From IMG/VR virus record IMGVR_UViG_3300036761_002268, positions 1-26,867 of that record: a stretch of DNA of 26,867 nt. One strand, given 5' to 3'. This stretch comes from a virus. Shown piece after piece: positions 12,011 to 19,762 of this stretch. How positions within the stretch are numbered: the first letter of the stretch is position 1; every line of letters starts with the position of its first letter. Position numbers and translations under genes: made by a program. The notes under the pieces are model-generated. The model did no database searches. It was not told the DNA's origin and saw only the letters and a list, made by a program, of their open reading frames with translations.

Positions 12011-14973
12011 GACACGCTCTCGCCAGTGCCGCGGCGGTAGCGGCGCACGATCTCGAAGCTGCTACTCGAAGGCAGGCTCCCGAAACTCACGGCACAATCA
12101 TCGGTCCCTTCTGCCGCGCCACCGCTGGCCATCTGTTCTGCCTCGTCGAGCGGGTACGGGCCGTAGGGGCCTTCTTTGGGCGTGCCGTCGGGAAGGATCA
12201 CCCAGACGTAGTGGCCGAAACTGTTTGGTGTTTGCCCCGCTCCGTTGAGCTTGAACCCGATGGTGCTGCCACCAGAACCCCCGCGCCTTGGTGGAAGCCT
12301 ACGGTTCGCTTCTTCTAGCGAAACGACGTCGCCGCTTGGAATCATCCTGACCAAGCCACTTCTGAAAACACCATGCTCGTCAGCGTCACCGACGTGATCG
12401 TAGCCGTAGTCACCGCGCTTGCTCGTGTCGATCGTTTCGCGATGAACCGTGGTTCCGGAGTCACCCGTGGTGAAGTCGTAGCCAGAGAAGCTCTGCTCCC
12501 GTGTGCGGGAGGTTCTCTTGCGGGCGTTCGGTGTCTGATCAGGCTTCCGATGCCTGGCCATTCGCGCCGCAGCGAGTTCATTGCGTTCCGCAGCGAGTTC
12601 CTTTCGAAACTGCTTCGTAAAGCTCTCGTTGAAGCTGCGTAGCGCCCGGAAGGCTCGATCAAACCCCGACTTCGCTGATCGCCACTCAGGTGTCGCTGTG
12701 ACGCTGTCAGGCGTCCTCCCCATGGGACCCTTCGGAAAGCGGTTCAGTTCGTCGCTGTATCTACGAACTTCCGCATCCAACTGATCCCTGACGCGCTTCG
12801 CTTCCTCGAATGTCATTGCGTTGGGCGTGTAACGCCCGTGACGGGCATTCGGTGTTTGCTGAGTCTCGTTAGGAGTCACGATGACAGCTGGGATCTCGTC
12901 CCAGTTCATGGCGGTGGCATAGTTCACGCGACCGCGCCCATCAGCGATTGCCACCATGTTGGGTGCCTCTACGATCACGATAGGCGGCATCTGCTCCGGC
13001 GAGGCCCACTGCTCGGCACGGTCCGCCCACCCGGAGCCACGGAACGACCGGATGTCTTGTGCGTCGGCGCCGCTGTCCAGATCCAGCCAGCTGCTTAGGT
13101 CATCGTACTGACCCAAGTCTTGCATGCGGATCATCATGGGCTCGGTTACCGCGACGTTCGACCTGTTCAGGTCAGAGTCGTAGTCGCTCATGTGATCCAG
13201 AGCTGCGTCGATGTCGTCGTCCAGGTTGCTCAGGTTGTAGTGGGAGGTTCGCTTGCGGGCGTTCGGTGTCTGCTCGCGCCTGATCCCAGAAATTCCGAAC
13301 TTTTCCAGCGTGACCCCGCCGCGCACCAGAGCCGCGCTCAGGTCGTCCGGATGCACATTCTCCCGCGCGCGCCTTCGATATTCAGCGTCGCTCACCCCGC
13401 GGCGCTTGATCTCGCCGCCGATTGCGCCGTCGAGTTCGTCGCCGTGAAGATGGCTCAGTAGCGTTGAGCAGTAGGCGTCCAGATCATCGATCCTGGTGCT
13501 CTCCGCCTCATCCGGTATGTTGCCGCTTGGGGAGTTCGGTGTGTGCGCGTGGCGCAGGTAGATCGCGAAATCTAAACCTAGTTTCGTGAGGTCACTCTCA
13601 CTGAGGAAGTTACCATCAGGGCTAACTAGCTCGCGACCGCGACGCCCCTGTTGAACCACCCAACCAGACTTCACCAGACGCGCGATATGATCTCCGCGTA
13701 GTGCAAATTCACCACGGACACTCACCTGCTTGCCCAGGACATCTGAAGCCCGCCTTTTCGCAGTCGGGCTCAGCGTGTCCGTAAATCCAAACCATGAGTC
13801 ATGCAGGTCTTGCGCCGCCTTGGCGTCAGACTCAGCTCCCCTGGCCCTGCTGCGGCTGACTTCCCTCAAGCGATCGATCTCGTCAAGTCGCTCATCCTTA
13901 GCGAATACGATCGCGTTGGGCGTGTGTCCCTCCCTCGCAGCGCGAGACGCTAATCGCGCTTTTTCTGCCGCTAGGTTGGCTCGGCGGGTAGCGGCGTCCG
14001 CGGTGTGCTTTCCCTCACGGTGCCAATTCAAGCAAGCCGAGCACGCCACGATGGGGGCTTCGACCTTCGGTTTTCTTGCTGCCTTGCGGGGCCGCATGAA
14101 TCCCTGTTTTTGCAGATCAGCAAACCGAGATGCGGGGGATGTTGGGTCGCTCATGTTTGGGGTGTGCTCCGCGTCTCGCGCAAATCGTTTCACTGCCTGA
14201 ATGATCTTAGCTTTCTCCTTCTCCGTAGGTCGATCGCGTCCTCTCATCTCCCAGCCTGCTGTCGGCTGAACATTGGGCCCGCGCTCGTAATCTAAATCGT
14301 ACACCCGGACAGTTAGCCTGCTCGTGCCACCATCGATCTCCACAAGGAATGATCCCGGTCGAGGTGATGAAACTCTCTCGATGGTGAACTTTTCACGGGC
14401 GGGTTTTGGGCGTCCGTAACTGTAAATGTCTGCCATGTTTGGGGTGTGCTCCACGTTCTCTTGCCAGTCGCCAATATCCGTAGCGATGTCGCCGATGGTC
14501 TCGTTGTCGCGGCGCGGCAGCGCCTTTCGTTCCATCCGAGCGATGGCTCCTATCCGGAAAAGCGCCACGCTTTCGTGCGGGATGTCGGTGGTGCTCAGCG
14601 TGTCACGCAGCATGATTCCATCCAAGCCTTTCTCCTTGAGAAGGCCGACCATCCAGCCCCAGCGCTCAAGGATCCCGAAGTCCGCGTGCTGCCTCCAATC
14701 CTCTTCGGTCCAAGCACCCATGCCGTGGCGGTTGGCTTCGTTCTGTGCATCGAACGCTGCTCGAATTGCGGGGTTGCTCAGATCAGTCAGGGCGGCCAGC
14801 TTGACTCTCGGTTTTAGTTCGATCTCCCAGACGTACGAGACGTCGCTCTTCGAGTACGACTTGTTGCCGTACTGAAAGGCGACTCGCGGGTTGGCCGCTA
14901 GCCACAGGATCCCAAAGCCGTTCAGCCTGGGCTTCGAGTAGTCCTTCGTGGTGCCGTGGTAGAGACGCATCAT
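12007..14973 (-). CDS. TPN-delimited modular (polyvalent-type) protein with N-terminal ART-like domain (988 aa)
   Basis: The protein is cut into modules by (H/Q/Y)TPN motifs, with T at 177, 271, 351, 478, 569, 707, 716, 814 and 915, plus VTPN at 700. Module 1 resembles an ADP-ribosyltransferase: YHGT (5-8, H6), LWLAANPRVAFQYG (23-36, Y35), GLDGIMLRD (116-124) and HESVALF (133-139, E134), a possible H-Y-E triad. Module 4 starts with a lone CSAC zinc knuckle preceding it. Module 6 ends in a ParB/sulfiredoxin-like strand-helix (PPIVIVE, then DGRGRVNYATAM, then IPAVIV). Module 7 is coiled coil. The last module reads YVWVILPDGTPKEGPYGPYP and ends FEIVRRYRRGTGE. Start: ATG 14973 (ATGA overlap). Possibly co-injected with phage DNA. 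Confidence 0.85.
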   Translation of the reverse strand: MMRLYHGTTKDYSKPRLNGFGILWLAANPRVAFQYGNKSYSKSDVSYVWEIELKPRVKLAALTDLSNPAIRAAFDAQNEANRHGMGAWTEEDWRQHADFGILERWGWMVGLLKEKGLDGIMLRDTLSTTDIPHESVALFRIGAIARMERKALPRRDNETIGDIATDIGDWQENVEHTPNMADIYSYGRPKPAREKFTIERVSSPRPGSFLVEIDGGTSRLTVRVYDLDYERGPNVQPTAGWEMRGRDRPTEKEKAKIIQAVKRFARDAEHTPNMSDPTSPASRFADLQKQGFMRPRKAARKPKVEAPIVACSACLNWHREGKHTADAATRRANLAAEKARLASRAAREGHTPNAIVFAKDERLDEIDRLREVSRSRARGAESDAKAAQDLHDSWFGFTDTLSPTAKRRASDVLGKQVSVRGEFALRGDHIARLVKSGWVVQQGRRGRELVSPDGNFLSESDLTKLGLDFAIYLRHAHTPNSPSGNIPDEAESTRIDDLDAYCSTLLSHLHGDELDGAIGGEIKRRGVSDAEYRRRARENVHPDDLSAALVRGGVTLEKFGISGIRREQTPNARKRTSHYNLSNLDDDIDAALDHMSDYDSDLNRSNVAVTEPMMIRMQDLGQYDDLSSWLDLDSGADAQDIRSFRGSGWADRAEQWASPEQMPPIVIVEAPNMVAIADGRGRVNYATAMNWDEIPAVIVTPNETQQTPNARHGRYTPNAMTFEEAKRVRDQLDAEVRRYSDELNRFPKGPMGRTPDSVTATPEWRSAKSGFDRAFRALRSFNESFTKQFRKELAAERNELAAARMARHRKPDQTPNARKRTSRTREQSFSGYDFTTGDSGTTVHRETIDTSKRGDYGYDHVGDADEHGVFRSGLVRMIPSGDVVSLEEANRRLPPRRGGSGGSTIGFKLNGAGQTPNSFGHYVWVILPDGTPKEGPYGPYPLDEAEQMASGGAAEGTDDCAVSFGSLPSSSSFEIVRRYRRGTGESVS
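12507..12537 (-). repeat. TPN-boundary DNA repeat B, copy 1
   Basis: These 31 bases match 13242-13272 at 30 positions. They encode QTPNARKRTS at the start of module 8 of the 988-aa protein. The flanking modules are not alike, so the boundary itself, not a whole domain, is duplicated. Confidence 0.7.
12829..12860 (-). repeat. TPN-boundary DNA repeat A, copy 1
   Basis: These 32 bases match 15738-15769 in the neighbouring gene at 31 positions. They encode QTPNARHGRY and include the 13-base inverted repeat gcccgtgacgggc. In both genes a second PN motif follows at once (YTPN here, YVPN there). Confidence 0.75.
13242..13272 (-). repeat. TPN-boundary DNA repeat B, copy 2
   Basis: This is the partner of 12507-12537, with one mismatch in 31 bases. 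It encodes QTPNARKRTS at the start of module 6 of the 988-aa protein. Confidence 0.7.
14152..14170 (-). repeat. TPN-boundary DNA repeat C, copy 1
   Basis: These 19 bases are identical to 14434-14452. On the coding strand they read GGAG, then codons for H-T-P-N, then ATG. The module after the motif therefore begins with Met (MSDPTSPAS), as if a former start codon had been fused in frame. Confidence 0.65.
14434..14452 (-). repeat. TPN-boundary DNA repeat C, copy 2
   Basis: This copy is identical to 14152-14170. It encodes EHTPNM; the module after it begins MADIYSYGRPKP. Confidence 0.65.
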
Positions 14974-17156
14974 GCCTCGTAGGCGCGCTCCCACCATTCG
15001 GTGGCCACCGCATGCGGGTCCTCACCCTGCTTGGTAGATTCTAGGTAGCTCGCTTGCCCTTCAAGCTCTTCGAGTGCGGCATCCTTTTTTTCTACATGCT
15101 CTTTCATGGCCACGAAAGCCAAGTCTGTGGGGCCCACGCCGGCCGCCTCAATGAGAGCTAGGGCTAGAGCGACCGAGCGCTCGGCGTACGCAATACTTTC
15201 GCGCTTGGCTTCCGCGTCCTTCAGCACCTTCGAGATGACGCCGTCGATCCTGACACTGCGGGCAAGTTCTTTTTTCTCCTCAATCTCGATAGCGGCAGAT
15301 ATGGCTCTAGGTTTCAGATCGCGCAAAAACTCTGCGTGGCGCTTGGTGCCGCGCCGGATCTTCAGCTTCTTCAGCTGTCCAGAAATCTCATCATCGAGCC
15401 CACTAAAGTCGGCGGTTCGTTGCCCGTATTCGTAGTATGAGGCGCGCGACTCCGAAGCATCTCGACCTCGGCCACTGCGTTCCCACGTTTCGTTCAGGCC
15501 CCTGGCGATCATGTTCAAGGACACATCGCGAGCGCCAACGTAACCCACCAGTGGGCTGTGATACCTGGATGCCAACTCCATTTGATCCGTTTTCAGGCCA
15601 ACGCTCTGGAGCACCGCGACACATCCCGCCAGCACGGCACCGTACTCGTTCACGTCACCACCGCGACGCAGCTCTTCCATCACGGCATCGTATGCGCCGC
15701 TGAATAGTTCATCGGGTGAAGATGATTGGTTGGGGACGTAACGCCCGTGACGGGCATTCGGCGTTTGCTCTGGTCCGAGGTAGTCGTCGATGTACTCGCG
15801 CGCCGCGCGTATCGTTGAGACCATCTTGGTGCCGCCGCTACCAGCCTCACCCAAATGGATCAGGTACTGGCGACCAATGTTGCGACCCTTGCCGGAGCGA
15901 CGGTGTATTCCTTCGCCGGTGTAGTAGCCCAACTGGGTGGCGTTCTCGATCACTTCGATCCGAAGGCCCCTGTACTCCGTGTCAGATGCGTTCGGCGTCT
16001 GTTCATCGTAACGCCCGTCGCACCGGGACTCGCACCCCACTGCGCCACCCTCGCTAAAGCCGCCGTCGATCCACTTCATTTCCTCGCCGCACCTTGCGCA
16101 TGCCGTTCTATCTCTAAGCACTCCACCCCACGGACTCACCTGGTGACCTCGCGCGATTGCGTCTACCAGCGCTTTCTCTTTAGGTGAACGGTTTCCCAAG
16201 GAAAGGATTCGGATCTTTCCAGCCAGTGCCGTCGCCGCGCGCGACGCGCGCCAGTCCCCACCCGGGCCATCGCTCTCACTGTTTGCGATGTCGTTGAGCA
16301 GGTTGGCGACGTCAATGCCGCGCTCGGCTGGGTACGCGATTTCGGAGGCCGTCACCTGAGTGGGCCACCAATCCTCCCGCTCGTCGTCATGATCGTGGTC
16401 GTCGCAGTGGATCTGCACGATGGACATCTGCGCGGGGGTCACCTTGACCCGTTCGCGGCCTAACATGTCGATCCCGTTCGGCGTGTGTCCCTGCGCGTTG
16501 CTCGGTTCAAGCATGTCCCTGGAGACCAGATCCACGACTACCTCGCGCGTTGCTGGATCGCCGCATGCACCACAGTCAAATTTAGGCTTGTCGTAACGGA
16601 GCATTGACTCCGCTAGCTGTTTACGCCGCGTGGTCGACCCCTCGGCCTCCTCAAGACAGTCTTCACAGATACCAAATACCTTTGTCTCGTGCGGCGAGGC
16701 TGGGCGCTCAGGTCCCTGTTTACCGATGCGTGAGAGGTACAGCTTCTCGCCGATGTCCCATGCCGCATCGCCCTCCCATGCCGTGTAGCTCGGGTGCTTA
16801 TGCGGCGGATTGTCTCTCCGTTGTAGTCTCACTCTGCCTTGATCCAAGGCCTCGCCGAGCGTCAGCACATCGCCGTTCGACAATCGAATCCTGTCCGATG
16901 CTTTGGTTCTGCCATTCGGCGTGTGCTTGGGATCGTTGCGGTCATGGTAGAGTTCACCGAACCGCTCACGCGATAGGTACGGTAAGCCCGTGAGGTGGTC
17001 CAGGTCTACGCCGGTCCCAAGCGCCCATGCGGCTTGAAAGCGCGTGTGGACGGGCACCACGCACTTGACGGGCCAACCGATTGACCTGGCTCCATCGGTC
17101 GCAGCCGCGCGAGTCGCAAAGATGCGAACCTTCGAACCGTCAACCTGAACGCTCAT
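14970..17156 (-). CDS. TPN-delimited modular protein with zinc motifs and C-terminal helical domain (728 aa)
   Basis: TPN motifs lie at T79, T225, T387 and T465, with a VPN at 474, giving five modules. Module 2 has two CxxC pairs (CEDC, CGAC). Module 3 has a His/Asp-rich HCDDHDHDDERED and a CARCG knuckle with further cysteines in GCESRCDGRY. Module 4 is small and beta-rich (GLRIEVIENATQLGYYTGEG). The final 250 residues are helical, with charged coiled-coil stretches. I start it at ATG 17156, preceded by AGGA at good distance; a TTG at 17192 is less likely. Its stop overlaps the start of the 988-aa gene. No catalytic site is recognised. It shares a near-identical 32-base boundary with its neighbour, so the two genes are related in their linkers but not in their modules. 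Confidence 0.85.
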   Translation of the reverse strand: MSVQVDGSKVRIFATRAAATDGARSIGWPVKCVVPVHTRFQAAWALGTGVDLDHLTGLPYLSRERFGELYHDRNDPKHTPNGRTKASDRIRLSNGDVLTLGEALDQGRVRLQRRDNPPHKHPSYTAWEGDAAWDIGEKLYLSRIGKQGPERPASPHETKVFGICEDCLEEAEGSTTRRKQLAESMLRYDKPKFDCGACGDPATREVVVDLVSRDMLEPSNAQGHTPNGIDMLGRERVKVTPAQMSIVQIHCDDHDHDDEREDWWPTQVTASEIAYPAERGIDVANLLNDIANSESDGPGGDWRASRAATALAGKIRILSLGNRSPKEKALVDAIARGHQVSPWGGVLRDRTACARCGEEMKWIDGGFSEGGAVGCESRCDGRYDEQTPNASDTEYRGLRIEVIENATQLGYYTGEGIHRRSGKGRNIGRQYLIHLGEAGSGGTKMVSTIRAAREYIDDYLGPEQTPNARHGRYVPNQSSSPDELFSGAYDAVMEELRRGGDVNEYGAVLAGCVAVLQSVGLKTDQMELASRYHSPLVGYVGARDVSLNMIARGLNETWERSGRGRDASESRASYYEYGQRTADFSGLDDEISGQLKKLKIRRGTKRHAEFLRDLKPRAISAAIEIEEKKELARSVRIDGVISKVLKDAEAKRESIAYAERSVALALALIEAAGVGPTDLAFVAMKEHVEKKDAALEELEGQASYLESTKQGEDPHAVATEWWERAYEA
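15738..15769 (-). repeat. TPN-boundary DNA repeat A, copy 2
   Basis: This copy matches 12829-12860 at 31 of 32 bases although it lies 2.9 kb away in another gene. It encodes QTPNARHGRY just before the long C-terminal module of the 728-aa protein. Confidence 0.75.
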
Positions 17157-17236
17157 GCCGGGATCCTGCCAGCGTTCAGGGAAAAGGGGCAACTTCGGGG
17201 AGCTACAGCGAAATTACCCGCTGCGTAGGCGGATCT

Positions 17237-17728
17237 TTAGAACGGCAGATCGTCTTCGTCGCCACCGGCGTGGCCGTAGTCTTGATCGTCGTAGCCACCA
17301 CCACCGCCACCGCCACCGCCGTCACCCTTGTCTTCATGGTGCTCGCGGCGATTCGGGCGAGCCCGCTCCGGGTCGTTCGGTTTGCTGCGCGGGTTGTTGC
17401 TGCCGCCAAGGATTACGTTGCTTACTACGACCTCGGTCTTGTAGCGCTTGATACCCTCGCGATCCTCCCAGCTCGCGGTCGAGAGCTTACCCTCCACGAA
17501 GATTTTGGCACCCTTGCGCAGGAACTTCGAAAGAGCTTCAGCTCGTTTCCCCCACACGACACACCTTATCCATTCGGTCTTCTCTTGGCGCACGCGATTC
17601 TTGTCGAGGTAGCTCTCGGAGCACGCGACGCTCATCGTCATCACGGACTGCCCGCTCTGCGTGACCCGTAGCTCCGGATCTTGTCCGAGGTTTCCCATGA
17701 TGTAGACCTTGTTCAGACCGTCAGCCAT
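17237..17728 (-). CDS. ssb: Single-stranded DNA-binding protein (163 aa)
   Basis: The protein starts MADGLNKVYIMGNLGQDPEL, the usual opening of bacterial-type SSB. An OB fold covers about residues 1-110 (with EWIRCVVWGKRAEALSKFL and the FVEGKLSTASWEDREG strand). A glycine-rich linker with nine consecutive Gly leads to the acidic tip DEDDLPF, which recruits replication and repair partners. It coats single-stranded DNA as a tetramer. Its start overlaps the stop of the upstream membrane protein by eight bases. An 80-base gap without a recognisable signal separates it from the 728-aa modular gene. Confidence 0.95.
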   Translation of the reverse strand: MADGLNKVYIMGNLGQDPELRVTQSGQSVMTMSVACSESYLDKNRVRQEKTEWIRCVVWGKRAEALSKFLRKGAKIFVEGKLSTASWEDREGIKRYKTEVVVSNVILGGSNNPRSKPNDPERARPNRREHHEDKGDGGGGGGGGGYDDQDYGHAGGDEDDLPF

Positions 17729-18200
17729 TCTTTCTCCCTTGTATCCAAACCAGGCACAGCATCGTCGCCACGAATAGACTTAGGCCAGTAGACGCAAGCG
17801 CGAACCAGAGCGGCATGATGGGCCCGCGCGCGCCCCATGAGAACCCCGACAGGAGGCTCACCGCGCCCAAGAACACAAAGTAACCGATCCCAACCAGTAG
17901 CCCTAGCCAAGGCCGGGGCGGCGTGTGAGTCATCGCAACTCGCGGCAACGGCAGATGTGAGCGCTCTTGGCGCAGAGGCACAGGCGATAGGCGCGCCGCG
18001 CGACGCGCGCTCGCGTCCGAGGGGCGATCTGATTTCCAGCCATGGATCACGCGCTGCCGGCAGTGCTCGTCGAAGTCTACGCGCGACAGATCGTATGCAT
18101 CGGACCAGCCGCACTCCCCGCACAGACGGCAGATGTATGCAAACTTCCGTTCGAGGTTCGTTTGTCCCGAGTAGACCCGGTCGTGATCGCAGCCTTTCAT
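17721..18200 (-). CDS. Zinc-knuckle protein with two C-terminal membrane segments (159 aa)
   Basis: The N-terminal part carries CDHDRVYSG and CRLCGECGW, so C4, H6, C24, C27 and C30 are candidate metal ligands. A basic linker follows, then two membrane segments (about 98-118 and 130-152) with a short basic tail. The two halves read in one frame, but an internal ATG at 17933 could yield the membrane part alone. The ATG at 18200 overlaps the upstream stop as ATGA. The function is unknown; a membrane-tethered zinc protein is all that can be said. Confidence 0.7.
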   Translation of the reverse strand: MKGCDHDRVYSGQTNLERKFAYICRLCGECGWSDAYDLSRVDFDEHCRQRVIHGWKSDRPSDASARRAARLSPVPLRQERSHLPLPRVAMTHTPPRPWLGLLVGIGYFVFLGAVSLLSGFSWGARGPIMPLWFALASTGLSLFVATMLCLVWIQGRKNG

Positions 18201-18889
18201 GGTTGAGTCGGTCCGGACGGTCCGCCCCCCTTTTCCAAGGCGTCGATCAGCGCTTCCACTGCGTGGATCAAGTTCAGGTGCAGCCGGTACGGGCTAGACT
18301 CGCCCAACTTGTTTTGATGCCAAACGGCTTCAGCCTTAGCCTTAAAAGCCCAACCGCGCGCTTCTGTAATTGAGTCGTGCTGCTCAATCTCGTGGGATTT
18401 CTCGGACATGTCGCCAGGGTCGCCACAGATGCAGCTCAGCTTGTTGCAGGATCCGCAGAAGTCGTTGGACCCAGTAGCCACATTGTCTTTTGCTTTGCAG
18501 TACGCGGACAATCGGCGCCGCAAAACTTCCAGCTCCTCTCGGTCCCCCAAGAGATCGGTAACCTGTTTTTCTAGCCGCTCCCTGCCCGCGCGTTCGGCGG
18601 AGAGCTTCTTGCGCAGCTTACCGACCTCTGCACAAAGCCCATCGAAATCTTTCGTTGCCTCATACTCGCCGGTATCGCCATTCATCCGCATGCAACCAAG
18701 CGCCTCGGCGAGATCATCAACCATCTCAATTTCTTCGTTGATGCGGCTACCCGCGGGGACGAAGCCGGCCAGGGCCAGCGTCTCCTGATTTGCCGGGTAG
18801 CTCGCGTCCAGATCGCTCCGGTGAAACCAGTACAGGTCCCACTCGTCTTGGCGTTTGGGTTGATCGGTCTCGGTGGTGAATGTGATCAT
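18197..18889 (-). CDS. Coiled-coil protein with Cys cluster, unknown function (230 aa)
   Basis: The start is ATG 18889 (ATGA overlap); the frame is open further upstream, but that part is covered by the neighbour. An acidic N-terminal part is followed by a coiled coil (about 88-130, KLRKKLSAERAGRERLEKQV). A tight cysteine group follows (C145, C148, C153, C155 in FCGSCNKLSCICGDPGD), and a C-terminal helical part contains HLNLIHAVEALIDALEKGGG. The cysteine group probably binds zinc and may be a dimer or partner-binding element. No family is recognised. Confidence 0.75.
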   Translation of the reverse strand: MITFTTETDQPKRQDEWDLYWFHRSDLDASYPANQETLALAGFVPAGSRINEEIEMVDDLAEALGCMRMNGDTGEYEATKDFDGLCAEVGKLRKKLSAERAGRERLEKQVTDLLGDREELEVLRRRLSAYCKAKDNVATGSNDFCGSCNKLSCICGDPGDMSEKSHEIEQHDSITEARGWAFKAKAEAVWHQNKLGESSPYRLHLNLIHAVEALIDALEKGGGPSGPTQP

Positions 18890-19080
18890 GATCTCCTCGG
18901 CATCGGGATTACCAGGTTCGCGTCGACCGCTGCAATCTCGACTATTACGAGCACCGAGTGCTTGGTCCAGTCGTGCATGGTCTGCTTCTCGTGACCAGCG
19001 ACGATCATCAGCGACTCCCACTCCGCATCGGTTAGGTAGAGCGTGAGGCGCTTGGTGCAATCAGGTTTATCTTTCGTCAC
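18886..19080 (-). CDS. Ribbon-helix-helix-like small protein (64 aa)
   Basis: This 64-aa protein starts at GTG 19080 (GTGA overlap). TKRLTLYLTDAEWESLMIVAG looks like the strand and first helix of a ribbon-helix-helix fold, with a second helix at MHDWTKHSVLVIVEIAAV. Such proteins bind DNA as dimers through the strand, often as phage or plasmid repressors. The assignment rests on pattern only; it could be a small helical protein of another kind. Confidence 0.65.
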   Translation of the reverse strand: MTKDKPDCTKRLTLYLTDAEWESLMIVAGHEKQTMHDWTKHSVLVIVEIAAVDANLVIPMPRRS

Positions 19081-19511
19081 GGTTGCTTCTTCCTGACGTA
19101 CGCCATGATCTCCTGACGCCTCGCTTCGTACTCTTCTGAGCCCTCGGCGCCGACGTGCTTTTTCTCCCGGAAGAAATCGGGGTCTAGTTTCTCCAGCGCC
19201 ATGGCGTACACGATCGCGGTCATCGCAAAGTGACACGTGTAGTTTTCAGCCTGCCCACACTCGACGGCGTCCTTGAGGCCATGGACGATACCTGCTGGTC
19301 CATACGTCATCCCGCAACTTCTTACGTCGAACAGTTCGGCGGCCACGTCAGTGATCTTGCGTCTCTTCATCAGGCGATGCAGCTCACCGACCAAGTTCTG
19401 CGCACCGTCCTTCTCCAGGATCGCTTTCAACGCTTCGAGGCAGTGGGTGTCCGTGATCAAAAAGAACGGCCCCATCTGGCCCGGGACTTTGGTGGCTTCT
19501 GGTTTCGTCAT
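19077..19511 (-). CDS. Hypothetical protein (144 aa)
   Basis: The protein starts at ATG 19511 (ATGA overlap). It is mainly helical with a mid-part GMTYGPAGIVHGLKDAVECG and a helix TCHFAMTAIVYAMALEKLD, and ends in a charged helix with a lysine-rich tip. Five cysteines are spread out rather than paired. No motif assigns a function. It sits in the coupled early-type chain. Confidence 0.7.
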   Translation of the reverse strand: MTKPEATKVPGQMGPFFLITDTHCLEALKAILEKDGAQNLVGELHRLMKRRKITDVAAELFDVRSCGMTYGPAGIVHGLKDAVECGQAENYTCHFAMTAIVYAMALEKLDPDFFREKKHVGAEGSEEYEARRQEIMAYVRKKQP

Positions 19512-19762
19512 CTTGGCTCCACGGCAGTGACACTCAGGATCTTCTTCGCGAGTCGGTACATTTGATCGATGTCCGGGTATTCGCGCGCGAGCGCGCCCAG
19601 GACCGACCGCGCCAACTCTTCCGCGTCGTAGTACAGCACGGAGCTTTTCTGGACAATCTCGCGTATGTGGTTGCGCTCCAGCGATATTGGCTGCTGTTCG
19701 AGCCACGCGATGTCCTGGCTCACGAGTTGATCGTAGGCGCTGCGATTGAGCTTCATCGTCAT
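19508..19762 (-). CDS. Small helical hypothetical protein (84 aa)
   Basis: The protein starts at ATG 19762 (ATGA overlap); two codons on is another ATG. It appears all-helical (YDQLVSQDIAWLEQQP, then a long AEELARSVLGALAREYPDI). No recognised domain. Confidence 0.7.
   Translation of the reverse strand: MTMKLNRSAYDQLVSQDIAWLEQQPISLERNHIREIVQKSSVLYYDAEELARSVLGALAREYPDIDQMYRLAKKILSVTAVEPR

Noticed and set aside
13730-14200. A 156-codon plus-strand frame inside the 988-aa gene
   Set aside because: It is the antisense of a well-supported reading frame with TPN motifs and a zinc knuckle; composition follows from the opposite strand.
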